Shown here: positions 33,929 through 43,903 of the stretch, piece after piece
Numbering within the stretch: the stretch's first letter is position 1
Layout of the letters: every line of letters starts with the position of its first letter
Source: Cytophaga aurantiaca DSM 3654
GTDB lineage: Bacteria > Bacteroidota > Bacteroidia > Cytophagales > Cytophagaceae
Reading direction: 5' to 3'
Length of the DNA stretch: 64,000 nucleotides
NCBI RefSeq assembly: GCF_000379725.1
Contig: NZ_KB903631.1
Coordinates: 1-64,000, forward strand
Notes under the pieces: generated by a model
The model's input: only the letters and a program-made list of their open reading frames with translations
Told to the model about the DNA's origin: nothing
Database searches by the model: none
Position numbers and translations under genes: made by a program

Positions 33929-36775
33929 ATGAAAAAAAAAATACCACACATGCATTTCAATGCATTAAATAATAGTATGTACGTTTTCGTACTATTCCTT
34001 TTGATACAGACTCAAAGTCTGTTTGCACAAACATTCCCAACAAATTTTGCAGGCGTACAAATTGCCACAGGACTTGATCCGGTAGCAATGGACATCGCTC
34101 CTGACGGGCGCATTTTTCTGGCAGAGAAAAATGGGAAAATACGTATTATTAAAAATGGATCTTTACTGCCTACTCCATTTATCACCATTCCCAATCTGGA
34201 TAACTTTAACGAACGGGGATTGTTGAAAGTGCTGATAGATCCGGACTTTGCCACGAACCACTATGTATACACCTATTACACGTATAAGTCGCCTGCAACG
34301 AATGTAAGTAACAATCGTGTGAGTCGCTTTACAGCGAATGGTGATGTTGCTGTGGCAGGAAGTGAATTGGTATTGATAAATCTGAACGATCTCGGTTCAG
34401 TAGGATATCACAACGGCGGCGGCCTTGCATTTAAAGATGGAAAAATTTTTATTTCAACAGGAGAAAATACTGTATCATCAAATTCCCAGTCATTTAATAC
34501 CTTGTTAGGAAAAGTTTTGCGGATCAATTCAGATGGAAGCATTCCTACAGACAATCCTTTTTACACTTCTGCAACCGGCAACAACCGTGCAATCTGGGCA
34601 CTGGGCTTTCGGAACCCTTTTAAACTGGCTGTGCAGCCGGGAACAGGAAGACTCTTTATTAACGATGTGGGAGCCGGTACATGGGAAGAGATCAATGATG
34701 GATTAGCGGGAAAAAATTATGGATGGCCTGAAATTGAAGGGGTAAGAACAAACCAGACTATGCCTGCAAATTACCAGGATCCTTTCTATGCGTACAATCA
34801 CAATGCAGGCGGATGCGCAATAACTGCCGGTGCTTTTTATAATCCAGCTGTCGCACAGTTCCCATCTGCTTATACAGGCAACTATTTTTTTGGTGATTAC
34901 TGCGATGGAAATATTAAAACCTTAGATCTTTCTACAAAAGCTGTAACAACTTTTGCAAGCGGCATTAACCGCCCATTGGATATGGTAATAGGCAATGACG
35001 GAACGCTTTATTTTATAGCGCGCGGTGGAATTCCGGGTGGCTCAGACGATGCGAACACGTCCAGCACAAACGGCGTAGTATGGAAAGTAAATTATACCGG
35101 AAGTGGTGTGCCTGTCGTAGCAGTGCAGCCTGCGGATAAAACAGTTTCTGCGGGACAGTCAGTTACATTTACAGTAGTTGCATCAGGTAACCCGGCACCA
35201 ACATATCAGTGGCTGCGAGATGGTGTCTCTATTTCAGGAGCAACTTCTGCGAGCTATACAATAGCCAGTACTGTATTAGCTGACAACAATGCCAAATTCA
35301 GCGTACGTCTTCAGAATACGGTTGGTACTGTTACCAGCAATCAAGCCACGCTTACGGTACTCAACAATCAATTACCTACAGCAACTATTACTTCTCCTGC
35401 AATAGGGGCTACGTATTCAGGAGGAGATGTTATAACGTTTACAGCTACCGGTACGGATGCAGAAGATGGAACATTACCGGCAAGTGCTTTTACGTGGAAG
35501 ATTGATTTATATCATTTTGATACACCTTCGCATAGTCATCCGGCAATGGAACCGGTAAGCGGCATTAAGTCCGGCACGTTTACAATACCTACGCAAATGG
35601 AAACTTCTGCGAATGTACTGTTCCGGATATTTCTTACCGTGGTTGATGCAAGCGGCGCTACGTATACAACGTCAAGAGATATAATTCCTGTAACTTCAAC
35701 AATTACGTTAGCTACCAATCCTTCGGGATTATCCGTAAAATTAGATGGTGCAAGTGTTGCAGCGCCCTATTCTTTTGTGGGCGTAAGAGGTATCCTGAGA
35801 GAGATCTCTACTACTTCGCCACAGGTACTGAATGGTGTTACGTATACATTTTCTTCCTGGTCGGATGGCGGTTCCATCACACATACCATTTCAACACCTG
35901 CAGCAAATACAACGCTTACAGCTAATTTTGTACAGAGCAGTTGCGCGCCAACAGCTATTGTGCCCTATGCTCAGGTAAACGCAGGTGCATGGCAAAATTC
36001 ATCAAGTGTTTCACTGGCAGCAGGCGCTTCTTTTAAACTCGGTCCACAGCCTGTAACGGGCGGTACGTGGAGATGGTCGGGTCCGGGCGGATTCACAGCC
36101 ACTACGCGTGAGATTAGCAGAACTGCAGTTACTCCTGCCATGGCAGGAGGTTATGTTGCTACGTATACAAATGCATGCGGTGCTATAAGTACGTTAACAT
36201 TTAACATCACGGTAACAACAAGCGGTTGTAATGCAACAGCTATAGTGCCGTATGTACAGATTAACGGCGGTGCATGGCAAAGTACATCCAGCGCTTCTGT
36301 AGCAGCAGGAGGGTCATTCAAGTTTGGTCCTCAGCCTGTATCTGGTGGTACATGGAGATGGTCAGGCCCCAATGAATTTACTGCTACTGCCAGGGAAATA
36401 AGCAGAACCGGTCTTACTGCTGCGATGAGCGGAGCTTACATCGCTACCTATATGAATACCTGTGGCACGACCAGCACAGTAACGTTTAACATTACGGTAA
36501 CTCAAACAACGACTCCACTGGTAACCGCAGCAGAGCCGGTCACAGAAGAAAATCAATTAATACTTTTACCAAATCCGGTGGAAGATCAACTTTTCATTAG
36601 TGATACAGCAGCTGTTATACGTATTGAAATCTATGACATGCAGGGCATGAAAATTATTTCAGTAGAACATCCGGAACATACCCTCTCTGTAACATCTCTG
36701 CCATCGGGTTTATACATTGCATTTATTCATAAACAACATAATGTACTCGTTAAACAAAAGATCATTAAAAAATAA
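33929..36775 (+). CDS. T9SS-exported PQQ-type sugar dehydrogenase with Ig and tandem carbohydrate-active-protein modules
   Basis: 948 residues with a signal peptide (about 12-34, ending SLFAQT). Residues about 40-390 are a soluble glucose/sorbosone dehydrogenase propeller (GSDH, PF07995): LDPVAMDIAPDGRIFLAEK, ERGLLKVLIDPDF, YHNGGGLAFKDGKIFISTG, IWALGFRNPFKLAVQP, NDVGAGTWEEIN. An I-set Ig domain follows (about 393-475), a second Ig-like region (about 480-590), then a roughly 75-residue domain. Two tandem modules of about 98 residues come next (about 670-865, IVPYAQVN, LGPQPVTGGTWRWSG). A T9SS domain (LLPNPVEDQL to KQKIIKK) ends it. Likely oxidises a surface polysaccharide-derived sugar; electron acceptor unknown. 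Confidence 0.88.
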   Translation: MKKKIPHMHFNALNNSMYVFVLFLLIQTQSLFAQTFPTNFAGVQIATGLDPVAMDIAPDGRIFLAEKNGKIRIIKNGSLLPTPFITIPNLDNFNERGLLKVLIDPDFATNHYVYTYYTYKSPATNVSNNRVSRFTANGDVAVAGSELVLINLNDLGSVGYHNGGGLAFKDGKIFISTGENTVSSNSQSFNTLLGKVLRINSDGSIPTDNPFYTSATGNNRAIWALGFRNPFKLAVQPGTGRLFINDVGAGTWEEINDGLAGKNYGWPEIEGVRTNQTMPANYQDPFYAYNHNAGGCAITAGAFYNPAVAQFPSAYTGNYFFGDYCDGNIKTLDLSTKAVTTFASGINRPLDMVIGNDGTLYFIARGGIPGGSDDANTSSTNGVVWKVNYTGSGVPVVAVQPADKTVSAGQSVTFTVVASGNPAPTYQWLRDGVSISGATSASYTIASTVLADNNAKFSVRLQNTVGTVTSNQATLTVLNNQLPTATITSPAIGATYSGGDVITFTATGTDAEDGTLPASAFTWKIDLYHFDTPSHSHPAMEPVSGIKSGTFTIPTQMETSANVLFRIFLTVVDASGATYTTSRDIIPVTSTITLATNPSGLSVKLDGASVAAPYSFVGVRGILREISTTSPQVLNGVTYTFSSWSDGGSITHTISTPAANTTLTANFVQSSCAPTAIVPYAQVNAGAWQNSSSVSLAAGASFKLGPQPVTGGTWRWSGPGGFTATTREISRTAVTPAMAGGYVATYTNACGAISTLTFNITVTTSGCNATAIVPYVQINGGAWQSTSSASVAAGGSFKFGPQPVSGGTWRWSGPNEFTATAREISRTGLTAAMSGAYIATYMNTCGTTSTVTFNITVTQTTTPLVTAAEPVTEENQLILLPNPVEDQLFISDTAAVIRIEIYDMQGMKIISVEHPEHTLSVTSLPSGLYIAFIHKQHNVLVKQKIIKK

Positions 36776-36787
36776 TAGATACTATAT

Positions 36788-36875
36788 CTGATGTTCACTG
36801 GCGTCAGTCTTAGCAATCTGTAATGCTTGATCTTACAGATCTGTAGCCGGCATTGTATGCAATACAGGCAGGCGT
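36788..36875. repeat. family B repeat plus degenerate hairpin
   Basis: TTCACTGGCGTCAGTCTTAG at 36793 is family B in reverse orientation, 15 bp beyond the stop of the sugar dehydrogenase. An ACAGATCTGT palindrome and a TTGTATGCAATACAGG segment follow. Confidence 0.5.
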
Positions 36876-36925
36876 TTTACAAACAATCAAAATACTTAAA
36901 AAATAATCCTTTTTTCATCTTCAAT

Positions 36926-36960
36926 AAAAAAGGCTCACTAACTAGTGAGCCTTTTTTATT
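36926..36960. terminator. bidirectional terminator
   Basis: AAAAAAGGCTCACTA / TAGTGAGCCTTTTTT with a short loop is a perfect symmetric hairpin. It serves the plus gene ending at 36775 and the minus gene ending at 37003. Confidence 0.9.
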
Positions 36961-37002
36961 TGAATTATTTGAATCAGCAACCTATCCAATAATTTAATAT
37001 TT

Positions 37003-38457
37003 TTAAAACTTATAAATATAGCCCAGCGAAAGACCAAACGCTCCTGCTAGTTTGTTTACAGTTACATTTTCCGGTTTGTAGTTATATGTTGTGTTAGTAT
37101 CGTATACATTGCTTTTTTGATCAACATATCCTGCCATGTAAAGAGCATTGATAGAAAGCATCTGCTGGTTTCTTCCAAAGGCTACTCCGCCGCCTAACGC
37201 AATGCGGGGTTTAACAGTAGTTGTAAAGGATAATGCTGGACCTGTTGATAGGTTGAGTGCAAACCAATCATGGTTTTTACAAGGCCTCCATCCGAAATGA
37301 AGTAAGGTTACCAATCCAATTTCGCCTCTTTGATTATTTTCATTTACTACTTTGTAATTCGTATGTGCGCTATCAATTACTGTAGCACTGGTGCTATATG
37401 TATTGCTTTTAAATGTAGCACCATAAAAACCCATACCGATTCCTACATACGTACGTTTTCTCTGAGGGAATTTGATTGTTGTCATATAAGAAGGAAGCCC
37501 TGAATCCTCTTTATGAGGAATAATGGATATTTTAAGACTTGTTTCACTTCCATTCAGTTGCTGAGGAAGAGATATATATGGCCTTTTATTATTGTCTTTA
37601 TTGATTAAAATTGTAAGCCATGACATGATTTTATCATTACTGATGCTTTCATATAGTTCATCAACTAGCTTTATTGTTGAGTTGAAAGATTCTAACAACA
37701 GGCTATCAGCATCTTTCAATTCAGTATCGTTCTTTATTTTTATTTTTACTTGTTCATCTGAAGTAAATGTTAGGTAATTTACCTTATGCTTGTCAAGATC
37801 TGTAGAAATCTGTTGAATTTTCAATCTTAACTGATCTGTTTCTGTTAGTATCTTATCAATATTAATACCAGTAGATAAGCTTTTGTAATAAGTGCTAAGA
37901 GTATCCAGAATTGAATAACTTAGTATTTTTTTTTGAATGGATAAGGTAATTTTTTCGATAGTCACTTTGTCTGTTTTGATCGTTCTGATTTCATTTTCAA
38001 GAAAAATTTTCTCCTCTAGTATTTTCGTTTTTATGATGTTTTTAATGGAAGTGTCTTTTAATACTGCATTAGACTTGGTATTAAAAAAAATTGAATCTAT
38101 TTTTTTTTGTTTTTTCTCATCAGATATTTTATTAGGCGCTAGTATTTCTGCAAAAGCAATCTGGCTTAGGTTACTTAAAACATCTTCTATTCCGCCAAGA
38201 TTAGCCATGTCGAATGTTGGAAAGGTTAGAGTAGAAGTTATAATAGTGTCTTTTGTTTCAATAGATACCTTGTATAAATTTAAATTAATATTAGTAATTT
38301 TTAATTGATAGAATTCTCCCCTTTTAATTTTTTCGAGATTGTCCATTCCGTCAAAATGTTTGGTTTGAAAATTAAGTTTAATAGTGTCTGTTTTGCTTTG
38401 GGCAAAGCTTTGAGCAATCATTCCAAAAGATAAAAAGAATAATAAAATAGTTTTCAT
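37003..38457 (-). CDS. secreted coiled-coil protein with C-terminal beta-barrel-like domain
   Basis: 484 residues with signal peptide MKTILLFFLSFGMIAQSFAQ. Residues about 100-290 are helical and Lys/Glu/Ile-rich with coiled-coil stretches. Residues about 330-484 are strand-rich and end in aromatic residues (YVGIGMGFYGATF, LHFGWRPCKNHDWFALNLST, ALGGGVAFGRNQQMLSINAL, AGAFGLSLGYIYKF), suggesting an outer-membrane barrel of at least eight strands. No named family recognised. Stand-alone gene. Confidence 0.65.
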   Translation of the reverse strand: MKTILLFFLSFGMIAQSFAQSKTDTIKLNFQTKHFDGMDNLEKIKRGEFYQLKITNINLNLYKVSIETKDTIITSTLTFPTFDMANLGGIEDVLSNLSQIAFAEILAPNKISDEKKQKKIDSIFFNTKSNAVLKDTSIKNIIKTKILEEKIFLENEIRTIKTDKVTIEKITLSIQKKILSYSILDTLSTYYKSLSTGINIDKILTETDQLRLKIQQISTDLDKHKVNYLTFTSDEQVKIKIKNDTELKDADSLLLESFNSTIKLVDELYESISNDKIMSWLTILINKDNNKRPYISLPQQLNGSETSLKISIIPHKEDSGLPSYMTTIKFPQRKRTYVGIGMGFYGATFKSNTYSTSATVIDSAHTNYKVVNENNQRGEIGLVTLLHFGWRPCKNHDWFALNLSTGPALSFTTTVKPRIALGGGVAFGRNQQMLSINALYMAGYVDQKSNVYDTNTTYNYKPENVTVNKLAGAFGLSLGYIYKF

Positions 38458-38588
38458 AGGGGGTAGATGTTAGAGGTTTAAAATATATAGAAAGTATCAA
38501 GATAATAAATATTCTATATTCATGATTACTTTACAAATGGAGAAATGAGAATTGAAAGCAATTGTTTGTAAAATGCAATTCCTTTTTC

Positions 38589-38656
38589 CATAAATCCAAA
38601 TTCCGACAAATGGCGCGCACCAGTCCTCGCTATCGCTAAGACTGGCGCCAGGTGGG
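38589..38656. repeat. family B repeat with AATCCAAATTC lead-in
   Basis: TAAATCCAAATTCCGACAAA, TGG, then CACCAGTCCTCGCTATCGCT and AAGACTGGCGCCAGGTGGGG. The lead-in module AATCCAAATTC...GACAAATGG also precedes the copies at 44092, 45472, 46358, 47101 and 50118. Confidence 0.7.
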
Positions 38657-38677
38657 GAGCTATACTTTATGACAAAC

Positions 38678-38712
38678 AAAAAAATCCGGTGAAAGCCGGA
38701 TTTTTTGTTTTA
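38678..38712. terminator. terminator-like hairpin
   Basis: AAAAAATCCGG / CCGGATTTTTTG with a TGAAAG loop. It lies between the minus genes at 38756 and 37003, and its A-run and T-run allow function on both strands. Confidence 0.75.
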
Positions 38713-38755
38713 TTAAGAATAGCGACAGATGATCTAGCCCAAGCTTAGTGGACAA

Positions 38756-41700
38756 TTAAAATTTCACAACCTTCGAAATATATGTATTTTCTTCGGATGA
38801 AATGTGCATCATATATATTCCTGCAGGTAGTGCGTCAATTGAGAATGTAATAACAGGAGAATTGAAATCTACTTCCTGTTGTAATTTTACAACACCCGTT
38901 TCATCCATTATACTAATTGTGCCGTTACCATATAATATTCCATCTATATTAACTGAAACAGTTGTATGAGCAGGATTTGGATAAGCATTTAATGTATGCG
39001 TGTTTGTGGCAGAAGTGAAGCCAGTTACAAGAGGTTGTTTTTCAATTTGCATAGAAGCATCTTCAATCGTTGTTCCAGTACCATCTGTAGAAACATAAAT
39101 ACGTTGTTGATTGTCGGTTAATGTAATTCCCGGAAAATTGGGCACAACAGCATAATCACCTTTTATAACATTTGAAAATACAAAACGTCCATTACTATCT
39201 GTTTGAGTACTGGTTAACGTATCGCCTTGGGTAGTTGTTAAGAATACGGTTATGTGTGCAGCTGGCTTGCCTGAACTCGCTGTAAGAGTTTGCGTATTTC
39301 CTATCATGTAGACCGTACCAGCAATGGTATCTCTTCCGCTATTCCAGAGCGTATTGGAAGGCTTCGCCGCTTGAAGGGAAAGTATATAAGCCATATCAAC
39401 ATTTCCGATTACAATAGAATTTTGATAATACCAATTTGCATGTCCGCCTGAATACGTAGGCAGATATAAATTGTGATAAGCAGAGTTTACTGAAGGATAT
39501 CCCTGAACAAAATATATTCCCGCAGGTAAATGTGCAAAGCTGTATCTGCCTGAAATAACCTGCGTTTCCTGAATAAATGAAATTGTATTTCCAGTTTGTT
39601 TAAAAAGATTTACAGTGCCTTGATCCAGCAAATTCTGTCCGGCATAAACAAATCCTGTAATGGAATATGTTGTACCGATTGCCAGATACATTCTGTCTTG
39701 TGCCGGAGAGCATGCACCATTTCCTGTTGTAGTAAGAATAAGTTCTACCGAGCCATTCTGAATATCGTTTGGAGAAGGAGTGTACGTAGTTGTAAGCGCA
39801 GTATTGTTGCTGAATATACCTGTGCCTGTACTCGTCCAGATTATTCCTGAAGAGCCGGAAGCTGTTCCGGATAGATTTGCAGTTTCATTTGATTGAATAT
39901 ACATGTCTGCACCGGCATTTGCCTGAGGGCCTGTGCTTGTGGAAGGGTGCACTGTTAAGTCATCTGAAGTAACAGCATTACATATGTTGTTAGGAGTTAA
40001 TGTTAAAACAATGGTATTGCTTGCAAGATCCGCACTCGAAAGTGTATAGGTTGTGTTCAGATAATGCGCGCCGGGATTAAATGTACCTGTACCGTTTGTA
40101 GACCAGAAACCACCACTTGAATTTGTAACATCACCTGATAGTATAACGGTTTGTCCACAGATCGTTTGATCAGCTCCTGCATCTGCTGTGGCGTCTGCGT
40201 TAGTTGGTATAATAGTAAGAGTTGTCTGATCTGAAGTTGCAGCACAGCTTTGATTATCTGAAGTTGTGAGCGTGAGTGTTACGGTGCCTGCTGCTATATC
40301 AGCGGCCGACGGTTGGTAGGTCGGATTAAGAGATGTTGCATTTGGAGAAAATGTTCCTGTTCCCGTGGACGACCAAGTTGCACCAATAGTGTTTTTAGTT
40401 GAAGCACTTTCAATAATAAATGCTGAACCTGCACAAATGTTTTTGTCTAATCCGGCGTTCACCGTATTTATATAGTGTAGTGTAGTGCCTCGTCCGAAAC
40501 TATATGGGCAGACATCCCGGTTTACATATACATAGATCATTACTTCACCTATTACTAAATCAGCTGCACTTGCATAATAGGTTACAGAATCCTGATTGGA
40601 TGTATGTGAAGAAAATGTTCCGGTTCCTCCGCTGGTCCATATAATATTATCCGTATTACTGATTGTTGCATGAAGTCGTATGGTATCGCCGCAAACAGAT
40701 TCATTGACTGAAGTTACTAATGTTGGTGCTGGATAAATTGTAATGGTGTCTATTGCTGTCATTGCGCTGCAGTTAATTCCGCTTGCCGTGACAGTAATGT
40801 TTACATAACCATTGATGCGGTCTTGTGCCGAAAAATTATAATCTACTATACTGTAATTTTTATTTGAAAACGTGCCGGTACCATTGCTCGACCATTTGAT
40901 GCTATCAATATTTGAGCTGGAGATGAATGCATAATCTTCAAATGTTGGCGCCAGCGTTATAGATTGATCGGTTGCACAGGCTTTCTTATTTTGTAACGTC
41001 ACGCCGCATTTCACAATAGGCATAACAGGTTCTGCACACGTAACAGATACAGGCATATAACTATCAGTCATCAAAGGATCTGTCAGAAGAGATACAGGTC
41101 TTCCTAATTGATTCGATTGATTGGTGCCCCACGTAGAGAGTGTTCCATCGGATTGGATCGCGGCCATATTGGAACTTCCGGTTGAAATATATACCCAGTT
41201 TGTTGCTGTACCTACCTGCGCCGGAGTGTGATTGCTTACGTTATCATATGGCGGACTAGAATAATTCGTTGCATAACCTGTCCCCAATTGGCCCGCATCA
41301 TTTTTTCCCCATGTCCATAATGTGTTATCGGTTTTTAATGCGGCATTGTAATAATCGGCAGAAGTAATGAATTTCCAATCGGTGTCGGTTCCCATCTGAA
41401 TAGGTGTTCTGGTAGGGTACCCTTGCATTTCATATCCCAATTGTCCCCAGGTATTTTCACCCCAGCACCAAAGGGTGCCATTTGTTTTCAGCGCAAAACA
41501 ATGAAATGCTCCTATGGCGCCCATGGCCCAGTCTGTATCTGTACCTACTTGAATAGGGATGTAGCTATTATCAAATGTTCCGTTGCCAATATTTCCGCTT
41601 CCCCAGCACCATAACGTTCCGTTTTGTTTAATAGCCAGAATGGAGCCAACACCTGCATACGCATGTTTCCAATCCGTGTCAGTACCTATTCGTATTGGAT

Positions 41701-42202
41701 ATGGAAAAAAAGGATCGTGCGTATAAGCATCCTTTTGATATAATGTATCGCCGAATTGTTTAAACTGATTATTACCCCAGCCCCACATAGAACCATCTGT
41801 TTTTAATAGGACTGCAAAACTATATGAAGTGGAAACAGTATCCCAATCCGTATCTGTGCCTATTTGATAGGCGCCTTCAGCGTTCCAGGACCACAACGTT
41901 CCATTCTCTTGAATAGCCAAAATTCCGTTCGCTACCATTTTCCATTTGGCAGAAGGAGGAACATTGGTTACTTTTCTGGGAACATGGACTCCATAATAAG
42001 AGTAATCCGATGGAACATTATACTCTTTTACTTTTTGCCCAGAACCACGGCTGCCCCAGGTCCAAAGCGTACCATCATCTTTGATTCCGTCCATAAACTG
42101 ACCAGAAGCTACAGAGACAGATTTCCAACATTGCTGAGCAAATACGCTTGAAGAATAAGTTGAAAAAAAACTTACGAGTATGAATAAGAATATTCTTTTC
42201 AT
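38756..42202 (-). CDS. T9SS-exported RCC1-repeat and Ig/PKD-repeat protein
   Basis: 1148 residues with a signal peptide (about 3-22). About seven RCC1-type propeller repeats (25-385; TLWTWGSRGSG, SMWGWGNNQFKQFG, TLWCWGENTWGQLG, TLWTWGKNDAGQLG, TLSTWGTNQSNQLG) form a beta-propeller. Four to five Ig/PKD-like repeats (about 400-795; WSSTGTGTFSPNATSLNPTY type), two Cna-B-like sections (ITGFVYAGQNLLDQG; SGRDTIAGTVYM) and a T9SS sorting domain (LNAYPNPAHTTVS to TYISKVVKF) follow. The C-terminal two-thirds is paralogous to the protein at 20526, so a common surface stalk carries different heads. Ligand unknown. Confidence 0.87.
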   Translation of the reverse strand: MKRIFLFILVSFFSTYSSSVFAQQCWKSVSVASGQFMDGIKDDGTLWTWGSRGSGQKVKEYNVPSDYSYYGVHVPRKVTNVPPSAKWKMVANGILAIQENGTLWSWNAEGAYQIGTDTDWDTVSTSYSFAVLLKTDGSMWGWGNNQFKQFGDTLYQKDAYTHDPFFPYPIRIGTDTDWKHAYAGVGSILAIKQNGTLWCWGSGNIGNGTFDNSYIPIQVGTDTDWAMGAIGAFHCFALKTNGTLWCWGENTWGQLGYEMQGYPTRTPIQMGTDTDWKFITSADYYNAALKTDNTLWTWGKNDAGQLGTGYATNYSSPPYDNVSNHTPAQVGTATNWVYISTGSSNMAAIQSDGTLSTWGTNQSNQLGRPVSLLTDPLMTDSYMPVSVTCAEPVMPIVKCGVTLQNKKACATDQSITLAPTFEDYAFISSSNIDSIKWSSNGTGTFSNKNYSIVDYNFSAQDRINGYVNITVTASGINCSAMTAIDTITIYPAPTLVTSVNESVCGDTIRLHATISNTDNIIWTSGGTGTFSSHTSNQDSVTYYASAADLVIGEVMIYVYVNRDVCPYSFGRGTTLHYINTVNAGLDKNICAGSAFIIESASTKNTIGATWSSTGTGTFSPNATSLNPTYQPSAADIAAGTVTLTLTTSDNQSCAATSDQTTLTIIPTNADATADAGADQTICGQTVILSGDVTNSSGGFWSTNGTGTFNPGAHYLNTTYTLSSADLASNTIVLTLTPNNICNAVTSDDLTVHPSTSTGPQANAGADMYIQSNETANLSGTASGSSGIIWTSTGTGIFSNNTALTTTYTPSPNDIQNGSVELILTTTGNGACSPAQDRMYLAIGTTYSITGFVYAGQNLLDQGTVNLFKQTGNTISFIQETQVISGRYSFAHLPAGIYFVQGYPSVNSAYHNLYLPTYSGGHANWYYQNSIVIGNVDMAYILSLQAAKPSNTLWNSGRDTIAGTVYMIGNTQTLTASSGKPAAHITVFLTTTQGDTLTSTQTDSNGRFVFSNVIKGDYAVVPNFPGITLTDNQQRIYVSTDGTGTTIEDASMQIEKQPLVTGFTSATNTHTLNAYPNPAHTTVSVNIDGILYGNGTISIMDETGVVKLQQEVDFNSPVITFSIDALPAGIYMMHISSEENTYISKVVKF

Positions 42203-42361
42203 TGAAAGAGAGGTTAGCTGAGATTAAAAGTACAGACCTTTGAAATTACTATGTAAATATACCTTTTATTTTGCAAGAGAGCAGCCAATATATGCTGAAG
42301 TAAAAATAAGCGTATTATAGTTTAGGTCTAATACCTATTAGTAGGTATTATAAGAAAACCG

Positions 42362-42388
42362 TCTCTGCATATAGTCTGAGCGATACAA
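42362..42388. repeat. family B fragment at 3' end of next gene
   Basis: TCTCTGCATATAGTCTGAGC followed by GATA, a degenerate reverse family B end that abuts the stop of the minus-strand gene at 42389. Confidence 0.4.
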
Positions 42389-42826
42389 TTAACTATTGTG
42401 CCAATGATGACGAATGCTTTTCCATACAGGTTCAAGCTTGCCATGAATATCATCACATGAACAATATAAAATACTCAATGCTGCATATTGTCCGGTATAA
42501 TTTTTAATAACCAACATCTTAGAAATAGCATCATCAACATCTATATCCTCTTCTTGAACCATTTTTTGAGCCACGGATAAAATCATTTCTTTTAATGGAT
42601 GATCAAATTTATTTCTGATATCGGTTAATAGTTCAATCAGAAAAAATGTACTTGTTGAATTTCTTTCGTCAGAAGGGATTCTGCATATTTCTTCTATCAC
42701 AGAAAACACCGCATTTGGAGAAAGAGCTATTGCTTCATTAATCAGATCAAAACACTTTTTGCGATTTTGATAAGGAAATCGACAGTCAATTTTATCAATG
42801 AATTCTTGTTCTTTATTTTTCTCCAT
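42389..42826 (-). CDS. hypothetical alpha-helical protein
   Basis: 145 residues from ATG 42826. The frame continues upstream to 42967, but that part lies in a repeat and encodes nothing sensible; ATG 42826 also has AGAAGG upstream. The protein is helical, HEAT-like in feel (FDLINEAIALSPNAVFSVIE, LKEMILSVAQKMVQEEDIDV) and acidic, without a signal peptide. No family recognised. It could be an immunity-type helical protein, but there is no evidence for that beyond its size. Confidence 0.6.
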   Translation of the reverse strand: MEKNKEQEFIDKIDCRFPYQNRKKCFDLINEAIALSPNAVFSVIEEICRIPSDERNSTSTFFLIELLTDIRNKFDHPLKEMILSVAQKMVQEEDIDVDDAISKMLVIKNYTGQYAALSILYCSCDDIHGKLEPVWKSIRHHWHNS

Positions 42827-42879
42827 AGTGTTTTCCTTCTGAATTATAACAAATATACGATTTTGAATTTGTTTGTTAG

Positions 42880-42965
42880 GATGGAGCAATTGGTGGTTGG
42901 CCGAAAAGGCACAACCACGGAGAGTGCAGAGGTCGCCAACCAAGGCGAAAAATGCGGGTGATGGC
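42880..42965. repeat. diverged family C repeat
   Basis: GGTGGTTGGCCGAAAAGGCA, then CAACCACGG and GTCGCCAACCAAGGCG. It has the GTTGG...CAAC stem and GCCAAC...GG end of family C, best preserved at 44204, 45121 and 47638. Confidence 0.45.
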
Positions 42966-42976
42966 AATGCGCGTTT

Positions 42977-43708
42977 TTATTCTTCTTCTATAACAAGAGT
43001 TTCATTGTTGATTGGAATAAGTGTTGGATTTCGTTGATTAAACTCGGCGATGAAGGTGAGTAAATTTTTATTCCTTTTTCCGGGTTTTATTTTTTCATAA
43101 CGCTGGCATAAAACGGAATCGCGTTTGATGATCAATCCCAGATCTTCTTTAGTTAATTTAGTTACCTGACCGGTTTGAATATCCAGTATACAAATGAAAG
43201 ATTTATAGGGTGATTTTAGGTTTTTTCTAGATTGTTCTGAATTTGTATTATAAGCAGGATAAGTAGGAAATGTGAAACCAGACGACGGCAGTCCGGATAA
43301 GTTCTTATTCTGTGAATGCGGATCTCTTACAAAAATAAATGTAGAAATAGTTCCTCTGGAATACACCGCAGACAATTCTTTCTGAAAAAATATATTCAGT
43401 TTTCCTTTTAATACAGTTGCAAAAAGAGGGAAAGTAAATTCCATGGCAACACTGTCATTTCCAATAGCAGAGTAGGTTAATTTTTTCGGATTCACATTAT
43501 CCGGATCATCCCATTTATCGCCTGAAAGGTTGATCATGCAATCCGGAAACAAAGGTGCATTATTCAGCAATTGCTCATAAGAAGTATAGATGCCATCATT
43601 TAATTTAAAGGTGTTATCAAATTTAGCTACTTGCAGCACTGTCTGTGCTTGAGCCGCTGTAATAAAAAAACTAAAAAGTATGTATAAAAGTTTGCGTATC
43701 ATTTTCAT
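42977..43708 (-). CDS. secreted protein of unknown function
   Basis: 243 residues with a signal peptide (about 4-22, ITAAQAQ). Beta-rich, with FDNTFKLNDGIYTSYEQLLN near the N-terminus, a layout seen in several uncharacterised Bacteroidota periplasmic proteins. No catalytic motif. It sits just beyond a diverged repeat and upstream of the next repeat cluster. Confidence 0.6.
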   Translation of the reverse strand: MKMIRKLLYILFSFFITAAQAQTVLQVAKFDNTFKLNDGIYTSYEQLLNNAPLFPDCMINLSGDKWDDPDNVNPKKLTYSAIGNDSVAMEFTFPLFATVLKGKLNIFFQKELSAVYSRGTISTFIFVRDPHSQNKNLSGLPSSGFTFPTYPAYNTNSEQSRKNLKSPYKSFICILDIQTGQVTKLTKEDLGLIIKRDSVLCQRYEKIKPGKRNKNLLTFIAEFNQRNPTLIPINNETLVIEEE

Positions 43709-43786
43709 TAATTTTTTTTAATAAAAATAGATATTTTTTTCAGGGAATCATATTCAATATATTGTTTGCTGCTATAAATATATGAC

Positions 43787-43864
43787 ACTGCTTCGCTCAG
43801 ACTGGGGCCAGGTGGATTCAGACAAATACCAGTCCTCGCTATCGCTAAGACTGGAGGCAGGTGG
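43787..43864. repeat. tandem pair of family B repeats
   Basis: CACTGCTTCGCTCAGACTGG with GGCCAGGTGG, then ATTCAGACAAATACCAGTCC and TCGCTATCGCTAAGACTGGA. Two family B ends in the same orientation sit side by side. Confidence 0.6.
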
Positions 43865-43903
43865 AACATTTGTTAATCTACCTCCAATCTCATAAAGTAG
43901 TAA

